Origin: Palsa-883 sp963826975
Lineage (GTDB): Bacteria; Pseudomonadota; Alphaproteobacteria; Acetobacterales; Acetobacteraceae
Reading direction: 5' to 3'
NCBI GenBank assembly: GCA_963826975.1
Contig: CAWGZJ010000033.1
Coordinates: 124,001-188,000 of the forward strand
DNA: 64,000 nucleotides
Below the pieces are notes generated by a model. The model saw only the letters and a program-made list of their open reading frames with translations. It searched no databases and had not been told where the DNA came from. How positions within the stretch are numbered: the first letter of the stretch is position 1; each line of letters begins with the position of its first letter. A program made the translations under genes and the position numbers. Of this stretch, positions 18,783 through 27,646 are shown in pieces.

Positions 18783-19802
18783 ATGGATGGTATGCAGCAC
18801 GCTTTGTCCCCCCAGGGGACCGCCGTGGGGAATCCCAAGGGAAATCCCAGCGCGGTCCCGGCTGGAATGGCATCATTCCGGATTGCCTCCCAGAGCACGC
18901 TGAACACTTCGATCGACTGCGTCGGAATCGGCCTGCACGGCGGGCGCCGCGTGAAGATGGCGCTGCATCCCGCGGCACCCAACCACGGCATCGTGTTTCG
19001 CCGCACCGATCTCAGCCCAGCCGGTTCGGGCCCAGCCAGTCCGGGCCACAACATCCCGGCCCGCTTCGACCTGGTCGTCGACACCAGGCTCGCCACCGTC
19101 CTTGCCGATCCCGCCGACCCGACGGTCCGGGTCGGCACCGTCGAGCACGTGATGGCCGCGCTCACCGGTTGCGGCATCGACAACGCGCTGATCGAGGTCG
19201 ACGGCCCGGAGGTTCCGGTGCTCGACGGCTCGGCCGCCCATCTCGTGTTCCTGATCGATTGCGCCGGAACCGCTATCCAGGACGCACCGCGTCGCGCCAT
19301 ACAGGTGTTGCGTGCGGTCCGTGTGAGCGACGGCGATGCCTTCGCCGAACTCGGCCCAGCGCGCCCGACCCACGACGGCCTGGACCTGGCGATGTCAATC
19401 GAGTTCGCCGCGGCGGCCATCGGCCACCAGGCGCTGTCGCTGCGTCTCACCCCCGACAGCTTCCGTCAGGAACTGTCGCGCGCGCGAACCTTCGCCCTGG
19501 CCGAGGACATCGACCGGTTGCGCGCTGCCGGCATGGCACGCGGCGGCAGCCTGGAAAACGCGGTCGTCGTGGACGCGGCGCGGGTGCTCAACCCGGGTGG
19601 CCTGCGGATGCACGACGAATTCGTGCGCCACAAGCTGCTGGACGCAGTGGGCGATCTGGCGCTGGCAGGCGCCCCGCTGGCCGCCAGCTTCACCGCGCAC
19701 CGTTCCGGCCACGGGCTGAACAACCGGCTGCTGCGTGCCCTGCTGGCCGATGCATCGGCTTGGCGCATGGTCACCGACGTGCCGGTCCGGGTAGCGGCCT
19801 GA
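18783..19802 (+). CDS. lpxC: UDP-3-O-acyl-N-acetylglucosamine deacetylase LpxC
   Basis: LpxC is the zinc hydrolase that commits UDP-acyl-GlcNAc to lipid A synthesis. The ATG at 18783 is preferred because GGAGAAG lies about 8 bases upstream. Zinc ligands are visible as His122 in EHVMAAL and the H283-K-L-L-D287 pair, with the catalytic His in HRSGHGLNN (about residue 310). The core begins around residue 35, after a low-complexity N-terminus containing a small GNPKGNP repeat. Its place after ftsZ matches many proteobacteria. Confidence 0.96.
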   Translation: MDGMQHALSPQGTAVGNPKGNPSAVPAGMASFRIASQSTLNTSIDCVGIGLHGGRRVKMALHPAAPNHGIVFRRTDLSPAGSGPASPGHNIPARFDLVVDTRLATVLADPADPTVRVGTVEHVMAALTGCGIDNALIEVDGPEVPVLDGSAAHLVFLIDCAGTAIQDAPRRAIQVLRAVRVSDGDAFAELGPARPTHDGLDLAMSIEFAAAAIGHQALSLRLTPDSFRQELSRARTFALAEDIDRLRAAGMARGGSLENAVVVDAARVLNPGGLRMHDEFVRHKLLDAVGDLALAGAPLAASFTAHRSGHGLNNRLLRALLADASAWRMVTDVPVRVAA

Positions 19803-19807
19803 CCGCT

Positions 19808-19870
19808 TCGACCTTCCTCGCCTCGCCCGCTCTTCGCGGGGTCGGCGAGCGGAGCGACGAGGGTGAGGGC
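19808..19870. repeat. REP-like repeat remnant downstream of lpxC
   Basis: The stretch combines an imperfect palindrome around ctcgcccgctcttcgcgggg with the tail gagcgacgagggtgagggcg. A related tail occurs at 25737-25835 (gcaacgagggtgaagg), which suggests a scattered intergenic repeat. No coding potential is evident. Confidence 0.45.
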
Positions 19871-20019
19871 GCCACCCGCACTCGGCGGGTTGGCGAAACG
19901 CAAATACACGCGGATCTGCGAGACGGGATATCGAAATTGCGTCCGCATCGCCCAATCGTGCCTGCTACGTCGCCCCGCGCCACTTCGCGTCCGGCGCCCG
20001 CATGCTATAAACAGCGCCC

Positions 20020-20925
20020 ATGACATTGCCCGCTCTCCCCGCCACCGACCGCCGCATAACAGGGCACCCCACTCCGGGCCGCCTGCTCCGGCGTCTCGCG
20101 CTCGGCACGATCCTGCTGCTGCCGCTGCTCGGCGCCTGCGGTTCCAGCAACGAAGACGATGACGCGAAGGCCAAAGGCCCGCCGCAGCCGGTCGAAACCC
20201 TCTACAACAACGGCATCGATGCGCTGAACGCCAGGCGCTATTCCTCGGCGATCGACCAGTTCAACCTGGTCGAGCAGAACTATCCGTTCTCCACCTGGGC
20301 GCCGAGCGCCCAGCTTATGGCCGGCTACGCCCAGTACCTGCAGAACCACTACACGGAAGCGCTCACCGCGCTAAACCGCTACATCCAATTGCATCCCGCG
20401 AGTCGCGACATCGCCTACGCCTATTACCTGCGGGCGCTGTGCTATTACGAACAGATCGTCGATATCTCGCGCGACCAAAAGGGCACGGCGGACGCGATGA
20501 CGGCGCTGCAGGAGGTGGTGACCCGCTTCCCCGGCACCACCTACGCGCGTGACGCGAAACTGAAGATCGACCTGTGCAACGACCACCTCGCCGGCAAGGA
20601 GATGGAAATCGGCCGCTGGTATGAAGACCAGCACATGTATACCTCCGCGATCGGCCGGTTCCAGCGTGTGGTGGACAACTACCAGACCACCAACCAGGTG
20701 CCGGAGGCGCTGCATCGGCTGGTCGAAATCTACCTGATCCTCGGCTTGAAGGACGAGGCGAAGCGGACCGCCGCGGTGCTGGGCTTCAACTATCCCGGCA
20801 ATCGCTGGTACGCCGATACCTACGACCAGTTGCACGACGTCGGCCTGGTGCAAGGCGCGCCGATACCCAGCGATGTGGGCAGCGGCGAGAACTTCTTCTC
20901 GCGCACCTGGCATCGGATATTCTGA
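20020..20925 (+). CDS. bamD: Outer membrane protein assembly lipoprotein BamD
   Basis: BamD is the essential lipoprotein of the BAM complex that inserts beta-barrel proteins into the outer membrane. A signal sequence ends in the lipobox LLGAC with lipidated Cys40. Tetratricopeptide-like repeats follow (YNNGIDALNARRYSSAIDQF, QLMAGYAQYLQNHYTEAL). The length of 301 residues fits the family (YfiO). A TATAAA-like box at about 20005-20010 lies only ten bases before the ATG, so the leader may be very short. recN follows 22 bases downstream. Confidence 0.94.
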   Translation: MTLPALPATDRRITGHPTPGRLLRRLALGTILLLPLLGACGSSNEDDDAKAKGPPQPVETLYNNGIDALNARRYSSAIDQFNLVEQNYPFSTWAPSAQLMAGYAQYLQNHYTEALTALNRYIQLHPASRDIAYAYYLRALCYYEQIVDISRDQKGTADAMTALQEVVTRFPGTTYARDAKLKIDLCNDHLAGKEMEIGRWYEDQHMYTSAIGRFQRVVDNYQTTNQVPEALHRLVEIYLILGLKDEAKRTAAVLGFNYPGNRWYADTYDQLHDVGLVQGAPIPSDVGSGENFFSRTWHRIF

Positions 20926-20947
20926 TACCGGAACCGGACCGGTCGGC

Positions 20948-22651
20948 ATGCTGACCGCGCTGTCGATTCGCGATGTGGTGCTGATCGAGCGGCTGGACCT
21001 TAGTTTCGGCCCCGGCCTGACCGTGCTGACCGGCGAGACCGGCGCCGGAAAATCCATTCTGTTGGACAGTCTGGGCCTGGCCCTCGGCGCGCGGGCCGAG
21101 GCTGGGCTGGTGCGCGCCGGCGTCGAGCAGGCCAGCGTGACCGCGTGTTTCGCCCCGCCGGCCGGGCATCCGATCGCCGCCCTGCTGGCCGACCAGGGGT
21201 TGGACGCTGAAGACGAGATCGTGTTGCGGCGCGTGCTGAGCCGCGATGGCCGGTCGCGCGCATTCCTCAACGACCAGCCGGTGGGCGTGGCGCTGCTGCG
21301 CCGTGCCGGCGCCATGCTGGTCGAGGTGCAAGGCCAGCACGAACAGATGGGCCTGGCCGATCCGGCAAGCCACGGCGCGCTGCTCGACGCGTTCGGCGTC
21401 GCCCCGGCACTGCGCCAGGCCGCGGCGGCAACATGGCGCGAGTGGCGTGCGGCCCTGGCTGCGCTGGCGGCGGCGCGCGAACAGATCGAGGCGGCAAAAC
21501 GCGATGAGGAATGGTTGCGCCACGCGGTGGACGAACTCGCCCGACTGGCCCCGATGGCCGACGAGGAGGACCGCCTGGCGTCCGAGCGTCAGCGCCTGCA
21601 GCAGGGCGAACGGCGGGCCGAGGCGATCGCCGCCGCGCTGGCCGAACTGACGCCGGCGTCCGGCGGGCGTGACCGGCGCGGTGCCGGCCCGGCCGCCGCG
21701 CTGCGTGCCGCCGCGCGTACGTTGCAACGATTGATCGTTCCGGGCCAGAACGAAGCCGACAATCCGGCCGCCGCCGCCACCGCCGCACTGGAACGGGCAG
21801 AGGAAGCGCTCGCCGAGGCCGAAACGTTGCTGACCCGGCTGGCGGCGGAGGCGGACGCCGATCCGCGCCTGCTGGAACGCGCGGAGGAGCGGCTGTTCGC
21901 ACTGCGTGCCGCCGCGCGCAAGCACGCCGTGACGGTGAACGAGCTGCCCTCGCTGCTCGACACGCTGGCGGCTCGCTTGGCGGCGCTGGAAACCGGTGCC
22001 GCGGAGGTTACGGAGTTGGAGCGGACCTGCGCTGCCGCCCGCGCCGCCTACATCGACGCCGCCACGTCGCTGACCGCTTCCCGGCGCGCCGCCGCGCTGC
22101 GGCTGGATCGCGCGGTAGCCAAGGAACTGCCGCCGCTGCGGTTGGACAAGGCACGCTTCCACGCCGAAGTGGTCGGGCTGGCGGAGCCCGAATGGGGTGC
22201 GCTCGGGGCCGACCAGGTGCGTTTCCTGATCGCCACCAACCCGGGGCAGGAGCCGGGGCCACTGGCGCGCATCGCCTCCGGCGGCGAGTTGTCGCGGCTG
22301 ATGCTGGCCCTGAAGGTCGTGCTGCACATCGGCTCGATCGTGCCGACCCTGGTGTTCGACGAGGTCGATTCCGGCGTCGGCGGCGCCACCGCGGCGGCGG
22401 TGGGCGAGCGGTTGTCGCGCGTCGCGGCGCAGGTCCAGGTCCTGGTGGTGACCCATTCGCCCCAGGTCGCGGCGCGCGGCGCGGCGCATCTGCGCGTCGC
22501 CAAGGCCACCGCGCGCGGGCGTGCGGCAACGTCCGTGGATACGCTGGACGGCGCGCAGCGGCGCGAGGAGATCGCGCGCATGCTGGCCGGCGAGACGGTA
22601 ACGGCCGCCGCGCGGGCGGCTGCCGACGATCTGCTGGGGGCCCCTGCATGA
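20948..22651 (+). CDS. recN: DNA repair ATPase RecN
   Basis: RecN is an SMC-like ATPase that acts in double-strand break repair. The ATG at 20948 puts the Walker A motif GETGAGKS at residues 29-36. The VEVQGQHEQ motif, a coiled-coil middle, the ABC signature ASGGELSRLMLALK, the Walker B region TLVFDEVDSGVGG and the switch VTHSPQVAA follow in order. The length of 567 residues is normal. The final codons lie in a short direct duplication (gcctgcatgagtgt) at the junction with ligA. Confidence 0.95.
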   Translation: MLTALSIRDVVLIERLDLSFGPGLTVLTGETGAGKSILLDSLGLALGARAEAGLVRAGVEQASVTACFAPPAGHPIAALLADQGLDAEDEIVLRRVLSRDGRSRAFLNDQPVGVALLRRAGAMLVEVQGQHEQMGLADPASHGALLDAFGVAPALRQAAAATWREWRAALAALAAAREQIEAAKRDEEWLRHAVDELARLAPMADEEDRLASERQRLQQGERRAEAIAAALAELTPASGGRDRRGAGPAAALRAAARTLQRLIVPGQNEADNPAAAATAALERAEEALAEAETLLTRLAAEADADPRLLERAEERLFALRAAARKHAVTVNELPSLLDTLAARLAALETGAAEVTELERTCAAARAAYIDAATSLTASRRAAALRLDRAVAKELPPLRLDKARFHAEVVGLAEPEWGALGADQVRFLIATNPGQEPGPLARIASGGELSRLMLALKVVLHIGSIVPTLVFDEVDSGVGGATAAAVGERLSRVAAQVQVLVVTHSPQVAARGAAHLRVAKATARGRAATSVDTLDGAQRREEIARMLAGETVTAAARAAADDLLGAPA

Positions 22652-22675
22652 GTGTGCCTGCATGAGTGTAGTGAC

Positions 22676-24757
22676 ATGAGCGCTGCCGAGGCGGCGGTCG
22701 AAACACTGGACCCGGCGCAGGCCGCGGCGGAACTCGCGCGACTGGCCCATGAGATCGCGCATCACGACCGGCAGTACCACACGCTGGATGCGCCGGAGAT
22801 CAGCGATGCCGACTACGATGCGTTGCGCCGGCGGAACAGCGCGATCGAAGCGCGGTTTCCCGATCTGGTGCGCGCGGATTCGCCGTCACGCCGCGTTGGT
22901 GGCGCGCCGGAGACCGGCTTCGCCAAGCTGCGCCACCTGGTGCCGATGCTGTCACTGGACAACGCGTTCGACGCCGAGGAATTCGCCGAGTTCTGTGCCC
23001 GCGCCCGCCGCTTCCTGGGGCTGGCCAAAGATGCGCCGCTGGCCTGCGTCGGCGAACCGAAGATCGACGGCCTGTCGATCAACCTGACCTACGAGAACGG
23101 GCGGTTCGTCCGCGGCGCCACCCGCGGCGACGGCACCGAGGGCGAGGACGTCACCGCGAACCTGCGCACGATCAAGTCGATCCCGGCTCGGTTGCGCGGC
23201 AAGGCGCCGGCGCTGATCGAGATCCGCGGCGAAGTGTTCATGACCAAGGCGGATTTCCTGGCGCTGAATGAGGCGCAGGCGAAGGCGGAACAGCGGCTGT
23301 TCGCCAATCCGCGCAACGCCGCCGCCGGCAGCCTGCGCCAGCTCGACCCGGCGATCACCGCCAGCCGGCCGCTGTCGCTGTTCGCCTACGCGATGGGCGA
23401 GGCGAGCGAGCCGGTCGCCGATACGCATTGGGGTTATCTGGGTCGGCTGGGCGAGTGGGGCTTCTCGGTCAATCCGCTGTCGAAGCAGTTGCCGGGTGAG
23501 GAAGCTGCCGCCGCGTTCCAGCAGACGATGGCAGTGGAACGATCCGGTCTCGGCTACGATATCGACGGCGTGGTCTACAAGATCGACGACCTGGCGTTGC
23601 AGCGGCGGTTGGGCTTCGTCGGCCGCGCGCCGCGCTGGGCGATCGCCTGGAAATTCCCCGCCGAGCAGGCGATGACGGTGCTGCGCGGCATCGATATCCA
23701 GGTCGGCCGCACCGGCGCGCTGACGCCGGTCGCGCGGCTGGAACCGGTGAATGTCGGCGGCGTGCTGGTGCAGAACGCCACGCTGCACAACGAGGATGAG
23801 ATCGCCCGCAAGGACGTTCATATCGGCGACACGGTCGTGATTCAGCGCGCCGGCGACGTGATCCCGCAGATCGTGTCGGTGGTGATCGAGCGCCGTCCGA
23901 AGGGGGCGAAGGCTTACAAGTTCCCCGAAACCTGCCCCGTCTGTGGCAGCAACGCGGTGCGGCCACCGGGCGAGGCAGTGCGCCGCTGCACCGGCGGGCT
24001 GATCTGTGCCGCGCAGCGGGTGGAACGGCTGATCCATTTCGTTTCGCGCCCGGCATTCGACATCGACGGGCTGGGCGAAAAGACGATCCGCGAGTTCTAC
24101 GATGAGGGCTGGCTGCAAAGTCCCGCCGACCTGTTCAAGCTGCCGGCGCGTGAAGCCGAGATCGCGGCGCGCGAGGGATGGGGCGCGGTCTCGGCGCGCA
24201 ACCTGTCGCGCGCGATCGAGGCAAGGCGAACCATTCCGCTGGCGCGCATCATCTACGCGCTGGGCATCCGCCGCATCGGCGAGGCGAATGCCCGTTTGTT
24301 GGCGCGGCACTACGGCAGCTTCGCCAACTGGCGCGCGCAGATGCTGGCAGCCACCACCGTCGGATCGGAGGAACGCCAGGCGCTGGGCAGCATCCTGGGC
24401 ATTGGCGCGGCGATCGCCGAGGAACTCGCGGACTTCTTCGCCGAGCCGCGCAATGTGGAGACGCTCGACGAACTGGCGCGCGAACTGACCATCGAGGACG
24501 TGGCTCGCGCGGAAACCGCGGACAGCGAACTGGCCGGCAAGACGATCGTGTTTACCGGCTCGCTGGAGACGATGACGCGCCCCGAAGCTAAAGCACGTGC
24601 CGAGGCCATGGGCGCAAAAGTGACCGACAGCGTCTCGAAGAAAACGGATTTCGTGGTGCTGGGCGCCGATGCTGGATCGAAAGCCCGCCGTGCCGCCGAG
24701 TTGGGCGTGCGCACGCTGACCGAGGCCGAATGGCGCGAGCTGGCGGGGTTGGGTTGA
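22676..24757 (+). CDS. ligA: NAD-dependent DNA ligase LigA
   Basis: LigA seals nicks in DNA using NAD as AMP donor. The ATG at 22676 is preferred because earlier starts fall inside the recN junction repeat. The adenylated lysine is K129 in EPKIDGLS. The OB fold is followed by a four-cysteine zinc finger (CPVCG ... CTGGLIC), helix-hairpin-helix repeats, and a C-terminal BRCT domain starting at LAGKTIVFTGSLE. The length of 693 residues is typical. This is the last gene of the co-oriented plus-strand block. Confidence 0.97.
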   Translation: MSAAEAAVETLDPAQAAAELARLAHEIAHHDRQYHTLDAPEISDADYDALRRRNSAIEARFPDLVRADSPSRRVGGAPETGFAKLRHLVPMLSLDNAFDAEEFAEFCARARRFLGLAKDAPLACVGEPKIDGLSINLTYENGRFVRGATRGDGTEGEDVTANLRTIKSIPARLRGKAPALIEIRGEVFMTKADFLALNEAQAKAEQRLFANPRNAAAGSLRQLDPAITASRPLSLFAYAMGEASEPVADTHWGYLGRLGEWGFSVNPLSKQLPGEEAAAAFQQTMAVERSGLGYDIDGVVYKIDDLALQRRLGFVGRAPRWAIAWKFPAEQAMTVLRGIDIQVGRTGALTPVARLEPVNVGGVLVQNATLHNEDEIARKDVHIGDTVVIQRAGDVIPQIVSVVIERRPKGAKAYKFPETCPVCGSNAVRPPGEAVRRCTGGLICAAQRVERLIHFVSRPAFDIDGLGEKTIREFYDEGWLQSPADLFKLPAREAEIAAREGWGAVSARNLSRAIEARRTIPLARIIYALGIRRIGEANARLLARHYGSFANWRAQMLAATTVGSEERQALGSILGIGAAIAEELADFFAEPRNVETLDELARELTIEDVARAETADSELAGKTIVFTGSLETMTRPEAKARAEAMGAKVTDSVSKKTDFVVLGADAGSKARRAAELGVRTLTEAEWRELAGLG

Positions 24758-24799
24758 AATACCAGTGGACGAAGGTATCGACGTACGCTGCACCACCCC

Positions 24800-24924
24800 C
24801 GTCATGGCCGGGCTTGGTCCGGCCACCCACGACTTCCTTGCTGGCGACAGCAAAGTCGTGGATGGCTCCGCCGGAGCCTGTCCTCGGGCGGCCCTTCGGG
24901 CCGACCCGGGGGCGGGCCATGACG
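24800..24924. repeat. Palindromic intergenic repeat (about 125 bp), second repeat family
   Basis: The ends CGTCATGGCC (24800-24809) and GGCCATGACG (24915-24924) are exact reverse complements. Inside, CACGACTT and AAGTCGTG form a second stem. The opening cgtcatggccgggcttggtc resembles an intergenic repeat common in alphaproteobacterial genomes. A fragment of the same family lies at about 54652-54670. It fills the ligA-24991 gap. Confidence 0.7.
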
Positions 24925-24990
24925 TGTTGCCGCGTCGGTGGGTCAGTCCTTTCGCCAACTGGTATAGAACCGTAACAAAAAGAGCGCACC

Positions 24991-25713
24991 ATGGCACGAC
25001 GCGAGGACACCAAACGGATCGGCCTGCTGGCGCCATCCTCCAGCACGACGCAGGAGATCGAGTACCGCCACATCCTGCCGACCAACATCACGCTGCACAC
25101 CGCGCGGCTGGTGCTGCGCACCGTCGACCCGAACGCCACGATCAGCATCGTGGAAGAGATCGAGCAGGAAAGCCGCAAGTTGGCCGATGCGGACGTAGAC
25201 GTGATCGTGCTGGCGGCAACGGCGCCGTCATCGCGCAAGGGCCTCGGTTACGACCAGGAACTGATCAACCGCATCAGCAATGCCTCCGGCAAGCCCGCCA
25301 CCACCGCATCAACCGCGATGATGCAGGCGCTGGAAGTGCTCGGCGCGCGCAAGATCGTCATCGCCGCGCCATGGAGCGACGAGGTCAACCGCATCGCCGC
25401 CGCGTTCATCGAGGCCAGCGGCGTGCGCGTGCTGGCGCATCGCGCGCTGGGCCATATCGCCAACCTGGACATCGGCCTGCTCGATGAAACAACAGCCTAC
25501 GATCTGGCCTGCGCGGTCGATCAGCCCGACGCCGACGCGGTGATGCTGGCCTGTGGCAACTGGCGCACGCAGGGGGTCGTTGACCGCCTGGAGTCCGCGC
25601 TCGGCAAGCCGGTGGTGACAACCAACCAAGTCACGCTGTGGGGCGCGCTGCGGACGATCGGCCACACCGCTCCGGTGCCTGGCTGGGGAAAACTGTTGCG
25701 CACACGGCTGTAA
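24991..25713 (+). CDS. Asp/Glu racemase superfamily protein, maleate isomerase / arylmalonate decarboxylase-like
   Basis: The 240-residue protein matches the maleate cis-trans isomerase and arylmalonate decarboxylase branch of the Asp/Glu/hydantoin racemase superfamily. The C-terminal cysteine is present in VMLACGNWRTQG, followed by the typical VVTTNQVTLWGALR. The first active-site cysteine of two-base racemases is missing: the matching loop reads VLAATAPSSRKG. A single-cysteine pattern is known for arylmalonate decarboxylase, so a decarboxylase or one-base mechanism is possible. The substrate cannot be predicted. It stands alone, convergent with the VOC gene, whose reading frame runs through it on the other strand. 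Confidence 0.8.
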   Translation: MARREDTKRIGLLAPSSSTTQEIEYRHILPTNITLHTARLVLRTVDPNATISIVEEIEQESRKLADADVDVIVLAATAPSSRKGLGYDQELINRISNASGKPATTASTAMMQALEVLGARKIVIAAPWSDEVNRIAAAFIEASGVRVLAHRALGHIANLDIGLLDETTAYDLACAVDQPDADAVMLACGNWRTQGVVDRLESALGKPVVTTNQVTLWGALRTIGHTAPVPGWGKLLRTRL

Positions 25714-26790
25714 AATAAGGCACGTTCGGGCTGCAAGGAACCGCGCACACCTCTCCCGCGCTTGCGGGCTTGGGCCGCGAAGAGCGGACCAAGGTCGAGG
25801 CGCGAAGCAACGAGGGTGAAGGTCGTGCCGCGCGCACCAGCGTCCGCAGCGCCCCGTCAGGTACATCACCGCCCTTAGCGGAGCCACCTTCGCAGCCTCG
25901 CCCTGTGGAAAGGCCGAGATCTCCGGGTCGGGCACCGAACCCCACATGCACACGGCGTAGCGCTCGAACGGGAACTGGCGCGGCCGATACGTCGCCTCCT
26001 GTTCCGGCAGGATATGCTTCACACCACACGAATACTCATAAATCATCCCGTCAGGCCCGCGGAAATACAGCATCACCGCCGTGGACAGCGGATGCCGGCC
26101 GGGGCCAAGCAGGATTTTGACGCCCTTCTCGCGCAGAAAATACCATGCGCGCATGACGTCATCCACGTCCTCGACCTGGTGGTTGATGTGCTGCACGCCG
26201 CCATGCGAGGCGGGGAACAGCGCCAGCGAATGGTGTGCGGTGTCGATGCGCAGCAGTGCCGCGTCACCGATCCAGTCGGACACTCGCGCGTTGCACAGCT
26301 TCGTCCAGAATTTCTCGTCGCGCGGCGCGTCCATCGTATACAGTCCGATATGGCTGAAATGCGTGACGCCCGCGTCGCGGCCGGGGAAGTAGCGCACGCC
26401 GGCGTGGTATGGCTTGGCAACGAACTCGATCCGGTTGCCGCTCGGATCGTGCGAGGCGATAAACGCCTTGACACGCCGCTGCTCACATTCCTCGCGCGTG
26501 CCGAAATGCACCGGATGGCCGGCGCGTTCCAGCTCCGCGCCCACCGCGTCGAGGTCCGATGGGTCGTGCAGGTCGAAGCCGATAGCCTGGTCGGCCGGAT
26601 CGCCCTCGAAATAGACCAGTGTGTGGTCGCGCGTATCACCGCGCACCGTGACCTTGTCGCTGCGGAAATACGCCGCCTTGCCCTCGCGTGCGACAAGTTG
26701 CAGGCCGACGATGTCGGTTGTGAAGCGCACCGCGCTGTCAAGGTCGGGCGTGCCGACGCGGACGTAGCGGATGTCGTGCAGGTTGACCAT
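25309..26790 (-). CDS. VOC-family extradiol-dioxygenase-like protein with a read-through C-terminus
   Basis: Two vicinal-oxygen-chelate domains cover about residues 1-130 and 140-270. Likely iron ligands are His147 (HFSHIGLY), His201 (GVQHINHQ) and Glu252 (MIYEYSCG), as in type I extradiol dioxygenases acting on catechols. The recognisable protein ends near residue 314 (about 25849). The frame then runs on for about 180 residues through a repeat remnant and antisense to the 24991 gene before the next stop. The natural stop has probably been lost by repeat insertion or a small indel. The ring substrate is unknown. Confidence 0.8.
   Translation of the reverse strand: MVNLHDIRYVRVGTPDLDSAVRFTTDIVGLQLVAREGKAAYFRSDKVTVRGDTRDHTLVYFEGDPADQAIGFDLHDPSDLDAVGAELERAGHPVHFGTREECEQRRVKAFIASHDPSGNRIEFVAKPYHAGVRYFPGRDAGVTHFSHIGLYTMDAPRDEKFWTKLCNARVSDWIGDAALLRIDTAHHSLALFPASHGGVQHINHQVEDVDDVMRAWYFLREKGVKILLGPGRHPLSTAVMLYFRGPDGMIYEYSCGVKHILPEQEATYRPRQFPFERYAVCMWGSVPDPEISAFPQGEAAKVAPLRAVMYLTGRCGRWCARHDLHPRCFAPRPWSALRGPSPQARERCARFLAARTCLILQPCAQQFSPARHRSGVADRPQRAPQRDLVGCHHRLAERGLQAVNDPLRAPVATGQHHRVGVGLIDRAGQIVGCCFIEQADVQVGDMAQRAMRQHAHAAGLDERGGDAVDLVAPWRGDDDLARAEHFQRLHHRG
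25737..25835. repeat. REP-like repeat remnant at the 3' end of the VOC gene
   Basis: The stretch carries cacctctcccgcgcttgcgg and then gcgaagcaacgagggtgaag, a pattern shared with 19808-19870. It sits exactly where the VOC reading frame loses similarity to its family, so it probably removed the original stop codon. Confidence 0.45.
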
Positions 26791-26931
26791 GGATGCAGCC
26801 CTCCGCGAAAAACGTGAAAATGTTAGCGCCGAACCGCGCTTCTGGCGAGGGCGGCGGTCCAGTGCGTCGCACGCCGCCGTCGAGCAAACCGCGAGGCAAC
26901 ATTGTCCGGCGAAAGTGCGACCCTGCGGAAG

Positions 26932-27312
26932 TCACCAGACCGTCTTGACACCGTAATCATCGAACAGACGGTCATTGGTAATGATCTCCAGACCGTGCCG
27001 CATCGCCTGCGCGATCAGCATGCGGTCCATCGGGTCCTTGTGGATCGGCGGCAGGCCATTCGCCCGCTCTGCGTCGGACCAGGACAGCGGCAGCGGCCGA
27101 AAGCCCTGTCGTTGCAGAAGCCCGGCCAACCCGCCTTCCCCCCAGTCGGACGGAAGCTTGCCGAGCGCCGCCTTGCGGGTGATCTCCCACACCGTGACCG
27201 CGGAGACGGCGACATCGCCCTCGCGCATCACTTGCTGCACCATCCGGCTCATTGGGCCGGCGGCGTAGAAGACGATCAGCGCGCAGGCGTCGGCCAGGTA
27301 GCGGCCGGTCAC
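26932..27312 (-). CDS. PIN-domain toxin (VapC-like)
   Basis: The 126-residue protein has the acidic PIN-domain residues expected of a VapC ribonuclease: Asp8, Glu43 (VWEITRK), Asp96 (KDPMDRMLI) and Asp114 (TNDRLF). Such toxins cleave RNA, often tRNA or rRNA, in a magnesium-dependent reaction. The start overlaps the end of the upstream antitoxin gene by four bases, so the pair is translationally coupled. The RNA target is unknown. Confidence 0.88.
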   Translation of the reverse strand: MTGRYLADACALIVFYAAGPMSRMVQQVMREGDVAVSAVTVWEITRKAALGKLPSDWGEGGLAGLLQRQGFRPLPLSWSDAERANGLPPIHKDPMDRMLIAQAMRHGLEIITNDRLFDDYGVKTVW

Positions 27313-27560
27313 ACCGGCCAGCCTTCCGCCGCCAGTTCCTCGTCGGTCAGCGGGGCGAAGACCGATGGATCGAACGCGAAATCACGCCATGCCGGCAGCG
27401 TGCGCAGCAGGCCCGGCTGGCGGCGCGGCGTGGGCTCGATGCGCGTAAGTTGGGCGATCGGCTTGCCGTTGCGCGCGATGACGACCTGTTCGCCTTCCTC
27501 AACCTCGGCGAGCAGGGCGGAGAGGGTGGTCTTGGCTTCGTGAATGTTGACGGTCTTCAT
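27309..27560 (-). CDS. Phd/YefM-type antitoxin
   Basis: This 83-residue protein starts MKTVNIHEAKTTLSALLAEV, a Phd/YefM DNA-binding domain, followed by GEQVVIARNGKPIAQL. The C-terminal part (about residues 50-83) would wrap and neutralise the PIN toxin encoded immediately downstream. Antitoxins of this family usually repress their own promoter, which would lie in the 86 bases upstream. Confidence 0.88.
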   Translation of the reverse strand: MKTVNIHEAKTTLSALLAEVEEGEQVVIARNGKPIAQLTRIEPTPRRQPGLLRTLPAWRDFAFDPSVFAPLTDEELAAEGWPV

Positions 27561-27646
27561 GAAAGTCTATCTAGCTTAGTCCAGTAACTTAGTCCACCAA
27601 AATCTTCCCGGCACCGCTGCCCGTCGAGCCCGCCGGCACCACCATA

